Part shown: positions 35,873-45,414 of the stretch, in pieces | Position numbering within the stretch: position 1 is the first letter of the stretch | Layout: every line of letters starts with the position of its first letter | Assembly (NCBI GenBank): GCA_026390695.1 | Contig: JAPLFL010000031.1 | Location: 47,862 to 111,861, forward strand | DNA: 64,000 nt | Direction: 5' to 3' | Source: Candidatus Kapaibacterium sp. | Lineage (GTDB): Bacteria > Bacteroidota > Ignavibacteria > Kapaibacteriales > UBA2268 | Notes under the pieces: generated by a model | What the model saw: only the letters and a program-made list of their open reading frames with translations | What the model was told of the DNA's origin: nothing | Databases searched by the model: none | Program-made: the position numbers and the translations under genes

Positions 35873-35913
35873 AGTTAATAAATTAAATTAAAAACAATTA
35901 AATCGGGTGTGAA

Positions 35914-36795
35914 ATGGAAATTAAAGAAGTTCTCGTTATTGGCGCTGGCACTATGGGAAATGGTATTGCCCATGTTTTATCACAAAGCGGATATAGCGTT
36001 ATCTTATTCGATGCTTTTGAATCAGCCTTAAACAAAGGTTTATCAACAATTAAAAAAAATATGGAACGTCAGGTCAAAAAAGGCTCCCTGAGCGAAGACC
36101 AGATGAATTCCTATTTATCATTAATTAAGCCAACTTTGAATCTTGAAGATGGATCGAACTGTGATCTGGCTATTGAAGCCGCGACCGAGAATAAGGAATT
36201 GAAATTTAAATTGTTTGCACAACTTGATACATTACTTAAACCGGATTCAATTTTAGCAACAAATACTTCGACAATTTCTATTACCGAAATTGGCGCCTGC
36301 ACTAAGAAAGCAGATAAAGTTATTGGAATGCACTTCATGAATCCTGTGCCGATGATGAAATTAATTGAAGTTATCCGTGGATTAAATACCAGCGATGAAA
36401 CATATAATCTTATTGATGAACTATCAAAAAAATTAGGCAAAATTCCAGTTCTTGCTAATGATTTTGCCGGTTTTATTGCCAATAGAATTTTAATGCCACT
36501 TATCAATGAAGCAATCTTTGCTGTGATGGAGAATGTTGGCACTGTTGATGCTGTTGATAATATCGCAAAACTCGGACTTGCCCATCCGATGGGACCTCTG
36601 GCTTTGGCTGATCTGATCGGGCTCGATACAACTCTTGCCATTATGAAAGTTTTGCACGAAGATATAGGGGATCCTCGTTTTCGCCCGTCACCACTACTTA
36701 AAAAGATTGTTGCAGCCGGTTGTTACGGAAGAAAAACCGGCAAAGGATTTTACGATTATTCAGGTGACCAGCCGGTACCAGTTAAATTTGTTTAA
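35914..36795 (+). CDS. 3-hydroxybutyryl-CoA dehydrogenase
   Basis: Catalyses the NAD(P)-dependent interconversion of 3-hydroxybutyryl-CoA and acetoacetyl-CoA, used in fatty acid or butyrate metabolism. The 293-residue length fits the Hbd/PaaH family. The Rossmann motif is [20 protein letters not shown]. The catalytic His is in [19 protein letters not shown] and the active-site Asn region in [13 protein letters not shown]. The C-terminal GKGFYDY end is typical. It starts 42 bases after nuoF and is followed at 28 bases by the TPR gene, so they may form one transcript. Confidence 0.95.
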   Translation: MEIKEVLVIGAGTMGNGIAHVLSQSGYSVILFDAFESALNKGLSTIKKNMERQVKKGSLSEDQMNSYLSLIKPTLNLEDGSNCDLAIEAATENKELKFKLFAQLDTLLKPDSILATNTSTISITEIGACTKKADKVIGMHFMNPVPMMKLIEVIRGLNTSDETYNLIDELSKKLGKIPVLANDFAGFIANRILMPLINEAIFAVMENVGTVDAVDNIAKLGLAHPMGPLALADLIGLDTTLAIMKVLHEDIGDPRFRPSPLLKKIVAAGCYGRKTGKGFYDYSGDQPVPVKFV

Positions 36796-36823
36796 AAAAT
36801 ATATATAAATTTGAGGTTAATTT

Positions 36824-37525
36824 ATGCTTGAAACCGTAATTCAGAAGTTTGATTCCGATGATGCAGACGTTTTGTCTGCTTATCAAGCCGAAACACATGG
36901 TGATTATTTAAAAGCAATTGAACATTATAAAAAAGCTCTTGAAAAAAATCCTGAATTGGGAATTGTTTATAAACACTGTGGCAACGTTTATTATAGGCTT
37001 GGATTGCTCCAGGAGGCAGAATATTATCTTCAGGAAGCTGTTAAGCGTTTACCAACTTATCCAACCGGAATCTATGAATTAGGGCTTGCGTACTACCGTA
37101 GGGTGAAAATTAAACAAGCTATTGAGTGCATGCACGACGTTTTAAAATTAGACGAAGGATTCCTCATGGCTCATTATTGGCTTGGAATAATGTATTACCA
37201 TTATGGCTATCTGATAAGTGCTAAGGAACAGTTTTCAATTGTTACCGAAAAAAGACCGGATTTTACAATTGCTTATTTTCATCTTGGCAATACGAATCTC
37301 CGCCTTGGTGCTTATCAGGAAGCTGCAAATTGTTTTGAAGAGATTACAATAGTTAATCCTCAGGGGCCTACTGCTTATACTCTTTTAGGTGAATCATACC
37401 TGAATTTAGAACGTAGATATGAAGCAAGACAAGCATATAAAAAGGCTCTGGACCTTGATCCGGACGATAAAAAAGCGAAGCATGGACTTCAAGTTTTAGA
37501 TGATTTTAAAGATGTTAATTTTTAA
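36824..37525 (+). CDS. TPR-repeat protein
   Basis: A 233-residue protein made of about six tetratricopeptide repeats from residue 20 to 225. Units such as GDYLKAIEHYKKALEKNPEL, YHYGYLISAKEQFSIVTEK and RYEARQAYKKALDLDPDDKK show the 34-residue period. There is no signal peptide or membrane segment, so it is probably a cytoplasmic scaffold. Its partner is unknown. It ends 15 bases before the relA/spoT-like gene, so the two are likely cotranscribed and perhaps functionally linked. Confidence 0.88.
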   Translation: MLETVIQKFDSDDADVLSAYQAETHGDYLKAIEHYKKALEKNPELGIVYKHCGNVYYRLGLLQEAEYYLQEAVKRLPTYPTGIYELGLAYYRRVKIKQAIECMHDVLKLDEGFLMAHYWLGIMYYHYGYLISAKEQFSIVTEKRPDFTIAYFHLGNTNLRLGAYQEAANCFEEITIVNPQGPTAYTLLGESYLNLERRYEARQAYKKALDLDPDDKKAKHGLQVLDDFKDVNF

Positions 37526-37540
37526 CAGTCAATTATTAAT

Positions 37541-39781
37541 TTGAAATTTCCTCTATTAAAAAGAACTGATAAAAATTTATCCGATACCAGCCGTCAGCGC
37601 GAAGGATCGGCTGAACTGGAACAGTTATTATCCGAATGCAAAAAGCAGTTTAAAAATCCCGATATAGGATTAATTTCTAAAGCGTTTGATTGGTGCTACC
37701 GAATTCATAAAGATAAAGTCAGACCATCCGGCGAACCATTCTATTTACATCCCGTAGCTGTAGCTCATATTGTAGTAACGGAAATACCCTTGGACGATAT
37801 TTCAGTGGCTGCGGCATTACTTCATAATATCGGATCTCATTATGATTATGATCAGAAAGAATTAGCGCGTGAATTTGGCAATACAATTGCTGAAATCATT
37901 GACGGGATCTCAAAAATAAGAAATATCGAGAATAGAAAAACTGATGTAACTGTCCGTTATGAGAGTTATCAAAGGCTGCTGCTCTCAATGTTCACGGATA
38001 TCCGAATAATTCTTATCAAATTAGCAGACAGATTGCACAATATGCGTAATCTCGAAAGTTTTCCCGATAATTTCCAAAAAAGTTATGCTTCGGAAACATT
38101 GGAAATATATTCACCATTTGCCAATAGATTCGGTTTAGGTAACATTAAATGGGAAATTGAGGATTATGCTTTTAAATATACTGACAGAGTTCATTATAAT
38201 GAGATCAGTGAATATATTCAGCTTTCGCGGGCTGACAGAGAACAATACGTTCGTGATTTTGAAGCCATTGTCCACGAAAGATTGGATAAGGAGCAGTTCC
38301 TAAAAAAAAATAATATAAAATTTGAGATATCCGGCCGCCCGAAGCATATCTATTCAATTTATAATAAAACTATCATTCGTGGCCTGCCAATCGAGGAATT
38401 GAATGATTTGTTCGCTATTAGAATAATTGTCGATTCAAATGATCAGAATATTTGTTTTTATTTCTATGGTTTAGTTTGTGAAATCTTTCCACCTGTACCA
38501 AACACTTTTAAAAATTACATTTCAACATCTAAGAATAATGGCTATAAGTCTATTCATTCCGCTGTTGTCGGGCCTGATAATAAACGAGTAGAAGTACAAA
38601 TCAGGACGAGAGAAATGCACAACATTTCGGAACAGGGAATAGCAGCACATTTCCGCTATAAACCAGGATTGGTGCCGGTCGATACTGTTTTCCGAGATAA
38701 AAATATTCAGGAGTGGATGGATAATGTTCGAGAAATATTTGAAAATATCGGTGATTCAACGCCACAGCAGCTTATCGAAAGCGTTAAGATAAATTTATTT
38801 CAGGAAGAAATTTATGTTTTTACGCCAAAGAAAGAACTAAGGCGGATTGCACGCGATTCTACTCCGCTTGATTTTGCTTTTGCAATTCATAGTGAAATCG
38901 GAATCAAATGTATAGGAGCCAAAGTTAATAGTAGGATTGTTCCATTGGACTGGAAGCTCCAGAGCGGTGATCAGGTTGAAATACTTACATCGGATACACA
39001 TAAGCCTAATGCTGATGTTTTTAAATTATTGGTGACACCGAAAGCCAAGTCCACATTGATGAAGTATTTTAAAGATGAAGCCAAGAAACTCGAAAATCAG
39101 GGAAGAGATTTATGGGAAGAATTTTGTTATAAACAAGGACTGAGATACACTGATGAGCAATTTGAAAATTTATTGGAATTTTTAAGTATTTCTGAAAAAC
39201 CAGAATTTTACAGAGGATTGGCTAATGGAGCGCTTAACACCGAAGATATGTTAAGCTTTTTGAAGAAAAAATCAAAAAAGAAATTTAAAGACAATGGCAC
39301 CAATCATAATGATGATGCGGTGTATGAAGAAGTATTGATCAGTATGCCGAATGGCACTGTAGAAGCCAGCTATGCCGAATGTTGCAATCCAATACCCGGT
39401 GATAGGATTAAAGCTGAAAGAACCAAAAATAGTGAACTTATCATTCATCAGGATAAATGTCCCGATTTAATTAGAATGAGTAAGGATTCATCCTTGATTT
39501 TTCATGATATAGATTGGGCTGTACTTGTTCCGAATAAATTTTTTATAGAAATTAAATTAGTATGTATAGATAGGCCTTCACTTTTGAATGATTTGTCTGC
39601 TGCTATATTCTCATGTGATAATACAAATATTCGCGGATTATCTTTTGATACAAAAGATAGTATTTTTGAGGGACATATATCTATCGAAGTTTTAAATATT
39701 AATCATCTCCGGCGGGTGTTCACAGTTTTGAAATCTGTTAATGGTGTGCGTTCAGTCTCCCGATTAAAGAACTTCAATTAG
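37541..39781 (+). CDS. RelA/SpoT-family (p)ppGpp synthetase with degenerate hydrolase motif
   Basis: A 746-residue stringent-response enzyme. The HD domain (about 45-200), synthetase domain (about 255-390), TGS domain (about 420-480), zinc-finger-like segment (SYAECCNPIPGDRI) and a C-terminal ACT domain are in the usual order. The synthetase keeps LNDLFAIRIIV, NNGYKSIHSAVVGP and VEVQIRTREMH. The hydrolase motif normally reads HDxxED; here it is LLHNIGSHYD (H95, N96, with Ser-His at 99-100 in place of Glu-Asp). LADRLHN at 161-167 is intact. Hydrolysis is therefore probably lost, and the protein would act as a RelA-like synthetase. The start is TTG at 37541, 15 bases after the TPR gene. Confidence 0.92.
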   Translation: MKFPLLKRTDKNLSDTSRQREGSAELEQLLSECKKQFKNPDIGLISKAFDWCYRIHKDKVRPSGEPFYLHPVAVAHIVVTEIPLDDISVAAALLHNIGSHYDYDQKELAREFGNTIAEIIDGISKIRNIENRKTDVTVRYESYQRLLLSMFTDIRIILIKLADRLHNMRNLESFPDNFQKSYASETLEIYSPFANRFGLGNIKWEIEDYAFKYTDRVHYNEISEYIQLSRADREQYVRDFEAIVHERLDKEQFLKKNNIKFEISGRPKHIYSIYNKTIIRGLPIEELNDLFAIRIIVDSNDQNICFYFYGLVCEIFPPVPNTFKNYISTSKNNGYKSIHSAVVGPDNKRVEVQIRTREMHNISEQGIAAHFRYKPGLVPVDTVFRDKNIQEWMDNVREIFENIGDSTPQQLIESVKINLFQEEIYVFTPKKELRRIARDSTPLDFAFAIHSEIGIKCIGAKVNSRIVPLDWKLQSGDQVEILTSDTHKPNADVFKLLVTPKAKSTLMKYFKDEAKKLENQGRDLWEEFCYKQGLRYTDEQFENLLEFLSISEKPEFYRGLANGALNTEDMLSFLKKKSKKKFKDNGTNHNDDAVYEEVLISMPNGTVEASYAECCNPIPGDRIKAERTKNSELIIHQDKCPDLIRMSKDSSLIFHDIDWAVLVPNKFFIEIKLVCIDRPSLLNDLSAAIFSCDNTNIRGLSFDTKDSIFEGHISIEVLNINHLRRVFTVLKSVNGVRSVSRLKNFN

Positions 39782-39786
39782 TAATA

Positions 39787-41112
39787 ATGAAGAACATAGC
39801 AATAATAGGAGCGGGTATTGCAGGTATTAGTACTGCAATTTATCTGTCAGAATTTAATTGTGAAATAACATTGTTTGAAAAAAAATCCTTTTTAGGTGGT
39901 CGCTCATATTCTTTTATTGATAAAATATCGAATGAAGAACTTAACTATGGCGAACATCTGCTCTCAGAGTCATATTCACTCTTCTTAGGCATACTCAGAG
40001 TATTGGGTACGGATAATAATTTAATAAAACAAAAATCATTACGAGTTCCTTTTATTTCAGGTGCATCTTCGTATATATTGGACTGCTCACGGTTTCGAGG
40101 GAAATTGGGATTAGTTTACGGGATTTTGTCATTAAAAGATATATCTTTAATATCAAAAATAAAAACATTGCAACTTATACGTAATCTTGCTTCAGGAGCC
40201 ATTGAAATAACGAATATGTCATGCAGTGAGATGCTGAATAATTTCAAGATACCTAATGACATTATATATAAATTCTGGGAACCTCTCATATATGCAGTTT
40301 TAAATTTAAATCCTTCTGAAGCTGCAGCAACTCTGCTTGCTAAAGTATTTGAACTTTCTTTGAATGAATCCGGTAAATCTGGACTTATATTCCCAAGTGT
40401 CGGGTTATCGGCACTGATCGAACCTTTTAAAGAATATGCTAAAAAGATGAATTGCAGTATTCTCCTTAATGCTGAGGTTAAACAAATAATATTTAAAAAT
40501 GGCTTTGCAAGCGGTATTCGAACTGTTTTAGGTGAAGAATATGAATTTGATGCTGTGGTCTTTGCAGCAAATCCTGAACTAATGCCCAAATTGTGGACAG
40601 ACGCCTCAATCGAATATTTAGAATTTTTAAATGCCTTGGAATATTCTACTATTATTTGTGTGCATCTCTGGCTGGATGAGGAGATTAGTGAACTCGACTT
40701 TGCTGCTATGTTAGGTACTCAATCTCAATGGATATTCAATATGAGGAAATATCGCTTCGTTGATGATGCTGCCGTAGCCAAGTATCCGCACCATTACAGT
40801 ATAATAATAAGCGGCGCTAATCATCTGGATCACATTTCAAATGATGAAATTATTAAAATAGTTTTTGATGATATACTCTCATTGTTTCCAAAGTTTCAGG
40901 AGGCAAAAATCTTACATAAACAGGTAATGAAAATCAAAAAATCAACAATTAAAATTACACCTTTTATTAATAAATTGAGGCCTGAAACAAAGACTTCAAT
41001 TCCGAATCTCTTTTTAGCCGGAGACTGGACTCAGACTATGCTTCCGGCTACAATAGAAGGAGCCTGCCAAAGTGCATTAAATGTGAAAGCAGAAATTTTA
41101 AAATTAATTTAG
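39787..41112 (+). CDS. FAD-dependent amine-oxidase-type enzyme, HpnE (hydroxysqualene dehydroxylase)-like
   Basis: A 441-residue flavoprotein. The dinucleotide motif is IIGAGIAGISTAIYLSEFNC, followed by the FAD-ribose binding Glu and FLGGRSYSF. NYGEHLLSESYSLFLGILRV, YKFWEPLIYAVLNLNPSEAA and the C-terminal LFLAGDWTQTMLPATIEGAC resemble the squalene-associated HpnE group. No other hopanoid or carotenoid gene is next to it, so the substrate is uncertain; phytoene-desaturase-like enzymes are a close alternative. It starts five bases after the relA/spoT-like gene and is followed by a methyltransferase gene at 11 bases, so all three lie in one transcript. Confidence 0.85.
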   Translation: MKNIAIIGAGIAGISTAIYLSEFNCEITLFEKKSFLGGRSYSFIDKISNEELNYGEHLLSESYSLFLGILRVLGTDNNLIKQKSLRVPFISGASSYILDCSRFRGKLGLVYGILSLKDISLISKIKTLQLIRNLASGAIEITNMSCSEMLNNFKIPNDIIYKFWEPLIYAVLNLNPSEAAATLLAKVFELSLNESGKSGLIFPSVGLSALIEPFKEYAKKMNCSILLNAEVKQIIFKNGFASGIRTVLGEEYEFDAVVFAANPELMPKLWTDASIEYLEFLNALEYSTIICVHLWLDEEISELDFAAMLGTQSQWIFNMRKYRFVDDAAVAKYPHHYSIIISGANHLDHISNDEIIKIVFDDILSLFPKFQEAKILHKQVMKIKKSTIKITPFINKLRPETKTSIPNLFLAGDWTQTMLPATIEGACQSALNVKAEILKLI

Positions 41113-41123
41113 GGGATTAAATC

Positions 41124-42032
41124 GTGCTTTGCAAAATATGTGATAGTGAGTTGATTTTCAACTTTAAACTCAATGAAAAGTATGAATATTATAAATGTTC
41201 TGCCTGCAATCTTCTAACTCGCGTTCCAGATAGTCTGAACATTGATTACCAAAATGATTATACAAATATAGAAATAATCAGTAAACCAAGAAATTTATCA
41301 AAAAAATATTATTCCCTTTTTTCAAGCATAATTAGGGAAGGCGCATCCGTACTTGAGTTAGGAGGAAGTTTCGGCTTTTTTTGTCAATATCTGAATAATC
41401 GGAAATTTTGCAATTGTATCAACATTGAACCTTCAAAAATTGCAAGTGAATATTCCCAAAAACTCGGTGTTGAAACTTATGATAATATTGATTCTGTTAA
41501 GGGACAATTATTTGATTTTATTGTAACTTTTCATGTTCTTGAACATATTGAACCTGCTCACATCAAAGATTTATTTCAGAAATTGTATTCAATGCTCAAA
41601 ACCGGCGGCCAATTCCTAATAATTACTCCTAATGCAGAGTCCATAAGATTCAAAAAGCTTAGAAATAAATTTGAATGGCTATCACCTGAAGAGCATATCT
41701 CCTTTTTTTCTGCTAAAACCATGAGAAAACTTATAGAAGCTCATCAAGCCTGCGATATTCAAATTTACAGTGCCATTCCTGCTTTCACCCATTTCCCACA
41801 CACAACGTTTATTGAGAAATTAAGAAGAAAATATCTACCTACACAAGTTCAAATAATTAAATATAATGATCAAGAAAAGATTAAAAATCTCAAAAGTTCT
41901 TTAAAACAAATCTTAAAGAATTGCTTCCATGGCTTTTCTTTTTTTGAAAAATGCTTTTATTTCCCTTTCTACTTTTTTTATGAATCATTGAGTAAGGAAA
42001 AGGACGAGTTAGTTGTAATAATTAAAAAATAA
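41124..42032 (+). CDS. Class I SAM-dependent methyltransferase with N-terminal zinc-binding motif
   Basis: A 302-residue methyltransferase. Two CxxC pairs at the N-terminus (LCKICDSE and KCSACNLL) probably bind zinc. The SAM-binding motif I is ASVLELGGSFGFFCQYL, followed by FDFIVTFHVLEHIEPAHIKD, the motif of C-methyl- and O-methyltransferases of sugars or lipids. The start is GTG at 41124. The C-terminal part is basic and aromatic, perhaps membrane-associated. The substrate is unknown. Its place after the HpnE-like gene suggests lipid or terpenoid modification, which is inference. Confidence 0.85.
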   Translation: MLCKICDSELIFNFKLNEKYEYYKCSACNLLTRVPDSLNIDYQNDYTNIEIISKPRNLSKKYYSLFSSIIREGASVLELGGSFGFFCQYLNNRKFCNCINIEPSKIASEYSQKLGVETYDNIDSVKGQLFDFIVTFHVLEHIEPAHIKDLFQKLYSMLKTGGQFLIITPNAESIRFKKLRNKFEWLSPEEHISFFSAKTMRKLIEAHQACDIQIYSAIPAFTHFPHTTFIEKLRRKYLPTQVQIIKYNDQEKIKNLKSSLKQILKNCFHGFSFFEKCFYFPFYFFYESLSKEKDELVVIIKK

Positions 42033-42152
42033 CCCAAAATTTAAATTGAAATAATATTAAAAAAAACTAATTTGCCATTATTAATAATATTAGTATTTTT
42101 ATAGATAATAAATTCAACTTAATCTTAAAACTTTTTTTTCTTAGGTGTTTGT

Positions 42153-44768
42153 ATGGTAAAATTTCTTATGGTTTTATCTCTCTTAATTCTGTCTTTTAAC
42201 TGTAATATTAGAGCGGATGAATTTCGTTCATGGGGTGCTAATGATTATGGTCAGCATGGGGATGGGTCTATTAATTCAACATATCTGCCAAAATTATCCG
42301 ACACCAATGATAATTGGAAAACGGCTTTTTGTGGGAATGAATTTGCCCTTGGGATAAAATATGATGGCACCCTCTGGAGTTGGGGTTCTAATTCTAATGG
42401 TCAGCTTGGAGATAGCCTTAGTAGCCCATATAGAGCAATTCCGAAAAAAATAAGTTACGATAACGATTGGAAAAAAATTGTTTGTGGTCCTGATTATGTT
42501 ATAGGAATTAAAAAAACCGGTAAAGTATGGGCATGGGGTAATGGCAGCTTGTTGAATAGCCAAACTTACAATAATAAACCCTTCCTTTATGATAAAGATA
42601 CCGTATGGTCAGATTTTGCCTTAGTTGGAAGCACTGCGATAATCGGCATTAAGAAAAACGGTACTTTATGGGCCTGGGGCGATAATACAAGTAATTCTTT
42701 AGGCAGGAAAATGTCCAATCAAACAAAAGCAGTTATTATTGACACATTAAAATGGCTTAGTATCGCTTCAGGTAATTTGCATGCAGTGGCTATTAGAGCT
42801 GACAGCTCGCTCTGGACATGGGGTGGCAATTCTAATGGACAGCTTGGTGACGGAACAAGAATTATGGATACTATTAATAAAATCGGCACCGATAAATGGA
42901 TTAAAGTGGCTTGCGGATTTAATCATGTTTTAGCTATTAGAAACGACCACACTCTTTGGGCCTGGGGACAAAATAATTCAGGACAAATCGGCGATGGTAC
43001 TTATGTTGATAAACTCCTCCCAACTCAAGTCGGTACTGACTCAGATTGGGTTGATATTAGTTCTCGCTTTAATACTTCTTATGGTATAAGAAAAGATACC
43101 TCTCTTTGGGCTTGGGGCGAAAATTCATCCGGCCAGTTAGCCGATGGCACTAAAAATAGTCAGAGTTCACCAGAAAAATTTTCAGGAATGACTACTTGGT
43201 CTATGGTCGCTGCCGGTACTACTTTTGCTGTCGGCTTTGGTTCCCAACAGAGATCATTAAGTGTGGCTGCTTTAAGTAAACACGAATATTGCAAAGGTGT
43301 TCCTTTTACAATTTCATATAAGAAAAAAGGTGTTTTTTATTCTGGCAATAGCTTTATTGCCCAGATTTCTGATTCAAAAGGATCCTTTACTAATCCAACG
43401 AATATTGGTCAATTAGATACTACTATCCAATCAAATATAACTGCTATTATTCCTCCATCTTTCCAAAATGGAACTGGATTTAGAGTAAGAGTTATTTCTA
43501 CAAATCCAGTCTTTATTTCCGCAGACGAAGGTTATGATGTTGTTATTGATGCCTTGCCTGCACCAAAAATAACCGGTGAAAACATTGTATGTGCAAAAAG
43601 TATTAAAACTTATTCTTGCTTAGAACAGCCCGGACATTTCTTTACATGGCGCATTAACGGCGGCTCAATTATTCAAAATGATAACAGCAATAGAATTACA
43701 TTACGTTGGGATAGCGCTGGCACTCATAATATTTATGTCACTGAACTTAATAACGGTACCGGATGTATGGATTCATCGGAGTTTCAGGTGACGGTTAATG
43801 AAATTGCTAATTCTAAAATTTATGGCAACACCGAGGTTCTCGAAAATCAACCTGAAGTTTATAATTGCAACTCCCAGAACGTTACTTTTAAATGGCAGGC
43901 TAACGGTGGAACAATTTCAGGCGCATCATCCAATAATTCTTTAAATGTTCAATGGGGAACACAAGGCAGTGGCAAGATCACTCTTATTTTGTTAGATACA
44001 ATCACTATGTGTACTGATACCATTACTCAGGATGTAACAATCGTCAAATATGTTCCTGTCTCAATTTTAGGGTCTAATAATTCCTGTGAAAATAAAAATG
44101 AGATATTCCATACAAATGTCAGAACAAATATAGCTTATTCGTGGAACGTGATCGGTGGAGCACTTCAATCTCCTGCCGATGCTGATTCTGCTTCGGTTAA
44201 ATGGGGAACTGCAGGAACAGGGAGTATTGCACTCAAACAAACAAATAAATCAAATGGATTTGTTGATTCTGCCCGGACAAATGTTAGTATTAATGTTGTT
44301 CCGGCCAAACCTGTGATTAATGCTTCAAGTAAATTTTTAACATCAAACAAAACAAGCGGAAATCAATGGTATGTCGGAGGTGAACCACTGAAAGATTCGA
44401 CAAGGAATACGATTTATCCTACTAAAACAGGACTATATCAGGTTACAGTTACCGAATATGGCTGTGAAAGTTTATTATCTGATAAAGTATATTTTGATAT
44501 GACTTCGGTAGATGATGTCAATAGTGCAAACGTTTCAATATATCCGAATCCTGTTGGCGATGAGATGACAATTAATTTCGGAAAAAACGGTAATTATAGT
44601 GAACTTGAAATATTCGATAATCTCGGTGTCAGAGTTTACAACCAAGCCGTAAATGATCAGGAAAATATATTAAAGATTGATACAAAGCAACTTTCAAATG
44701 GAATTTATTATATCGAGATCAAGTCATTATTGAAAAAGCAAGTTCTGAGATTCACAGTGAATAAATAA
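42153..44768 (+). CDS. RCC1-repeat surface protein with PKD-like domains and T9SS sorting domain
   Basis: An 871-residue secreted protein with a signal peptide (MVLSLLILSFNCNIRA). Residues about 25-370 contain about seven RCC1 repeats in which the words LWSWGSNSNGQLGD and LWAWGENSSGQLADGT recur, forming a beta-propeller. Three PKD/Ig-like domains follow (for example VTFKWQANGGTISGASSN). The last 80 residues are a type A sorting domain (VSIYPNPVGDEMTINF, LEIFDNLGVRVYNQ, NGIYYIEIKS). It should be exported by the type IX system and attached to the surface. The function is not known; RCC1 propellers usually bind proteins. Confidence 0.88.
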   Translation: MVKFLMVLSLLILSFNCNIRADEFRSWGANDYGQHGDGSINSTYLPKLSDTNDNWKTAFCGNEFALGIKYDGTLWSWGSNSNGQLGDSLSSPYRAIPKKISYDNDWKKIVCGPDYVIGIKKTGKVWAWGNGSLLNSQTYNNKPFLYDKDTVWSDFALVGSTAIIGIKKNGTLWAWGDNTSNSLGRKMSNQTKAVIIDTLKWLSIASGNLHAVAIRADSSLWTWGGNSNGQLGDGTRIMDTINKIGTDKWIKVACGFNHVLAIRNDHTLWAWGQNNSGQIGDGTYVDKLLPTQVGTDSDWVDISSRFNTSYGIRKDTSLWAWGENSSGQLADGTKNSQSSPEKFSGMTTWSMVAAGTTFAVGFGSQQRSLSVAALSKHEYCKGVPFTISYKKKGVFYSGNSFIAQISDSKGSFTNPTNIGQLDTTIQSNITAIIPPSFQNGTGFRVRVISTNPVFISADEGYDVVIDALPAPKITGENIVCAKSIKTYSCLEQPGHFFTWRINGGSIIQNDNSNRITLRWDSAGTHNIYVTELNNGTGCMDSSEFQVTVNEIANSKIYGNTEVLENQPEVYNCNSQNVTFKWQANGGTISGASSNNSLNVQWGTQGSGKITLILLDTITMCTDTITQDVTIVKYVPVSILGSNNSCENKNEIFHTNVRTNIAYSWNVIGGALQSPADADSASVKWGTAGTGSIALKQTNKSNGFVDSARTNVSINVVPAKPVINASSKFLTSNKTSGNQWYVGGEPLKDSTRNTIYPTKTGLYQVTVTEYGCESLLSDKVYFDMTSVDDVNSANVSIYPNPVGDEMTINFGKNGNYSELEIFDNLGVRVYNQAVNDQENILKIDTKQLSNGIYYIEIKSLLKKQVLRFTVNK

Positions 44769-44795
44769 AAGAAAAATTTATTAATCATAAAATAG

Positions 44796-44822
44796 GGGCA
44801 GAGATAATCTGCCCTTTTTTTT
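44796..44822 (+). terminator. Rho-independent terminator after the RCC1 gene
   Basis: A seven-base perfect stem GGGCAGA / TCTGCCC with a five-base loop is followed by eight T residues, 28 bases after the stop of the RCC1-repeat gene. Confidence 0.9.
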
Positions 44823-44931
44823 CCTTTGAAATTCATCGATTTTATTAATATAATTCCTACCAATGAAGGAATTACCTCAATCTCAGGAACGCTGTAATAG
44901 AAATTGTCCCACGTCCCTTGTCCCACGTCCC

Positions 44932-45411
44932 CTAACAATTAAGTTCTGCGATCTTCCGCGACACAATCTCAGGCACAAAGGCACTGATGTCCTGCTTATA
45001 TCTGGCTAATTCTCTGATGATACTGGAATTAAGATAAGTATATTTTTCATTTGGGAGTAAAAATAGGGTATGAATATCAGGAGCTAACTTGCGGTTCATA
45101 AGAGCTATCTGGAACTCATATTCAAAATCGGATATAGCACGTATCCCGCGAATTATTGCAACCGCCGAGCGTTCCTTTGCAAATTCAACCGTCAAACCAT
45201 GATAAAGTTCGACGGTTACATTCTCTAAATGTTTAAGCGAATCAACCGCCATTTCATAGCGTTCATCTTCCGAAAAAAGAGTTTGCTTTTTAGAGTTAAT
45301 TGCCATTACGACAATAATTTTATCGAACATTTCGGCAGAACGTTCAATTACGTCAACATGTCCCAAAGTTATGGGATCGAAAGTTCCGGGATAAATGGCG
45401 GTTTTGTGCAT
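44932..45411 (-). CDS. coaD: Phosphopantetheine adenylyltransferase CoaD
   Basis: Catalyses the penultimate step of coenzyme A synthesis, joining ATP and 4'-phosphopantetheine to give dephospho-CoA. The 159-residue length is standard. The nucleotidyltransferase motif is AIYPGTFDPITLGHVDVIER, the central motif is VAIIRGIRAISDFEYEFQIA, and the C-terminal motif is YLNSSIIRELA. All are intact. The start lies four bases after the stop of the htrA-like gene upstream, so the two are translated from one message. Confidence 0.96.
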   Translation of the reverse strand: MHKTAIYPGTFDPITLGHVDVIERSAEMFDKIIVVMAINSKKQTLFSEDERYEMAVDSLKHLENVTVELYHGLTVEFAKERSAVAIIRGIRAISDFEYEFQIALMNRKLAPDIHTLFLLPNEKYTYLNSSIIRELARYKQDISAFVPEIVSRKIAELNC

Positions 45412-45414
45412 GAG

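Noticed and set aside
36111..36641. A 176-residue minus-strand protein
   Set aside because: Antisense to the 3-hydroxybutyryl-CoA dehydrogenase gene; no family features.
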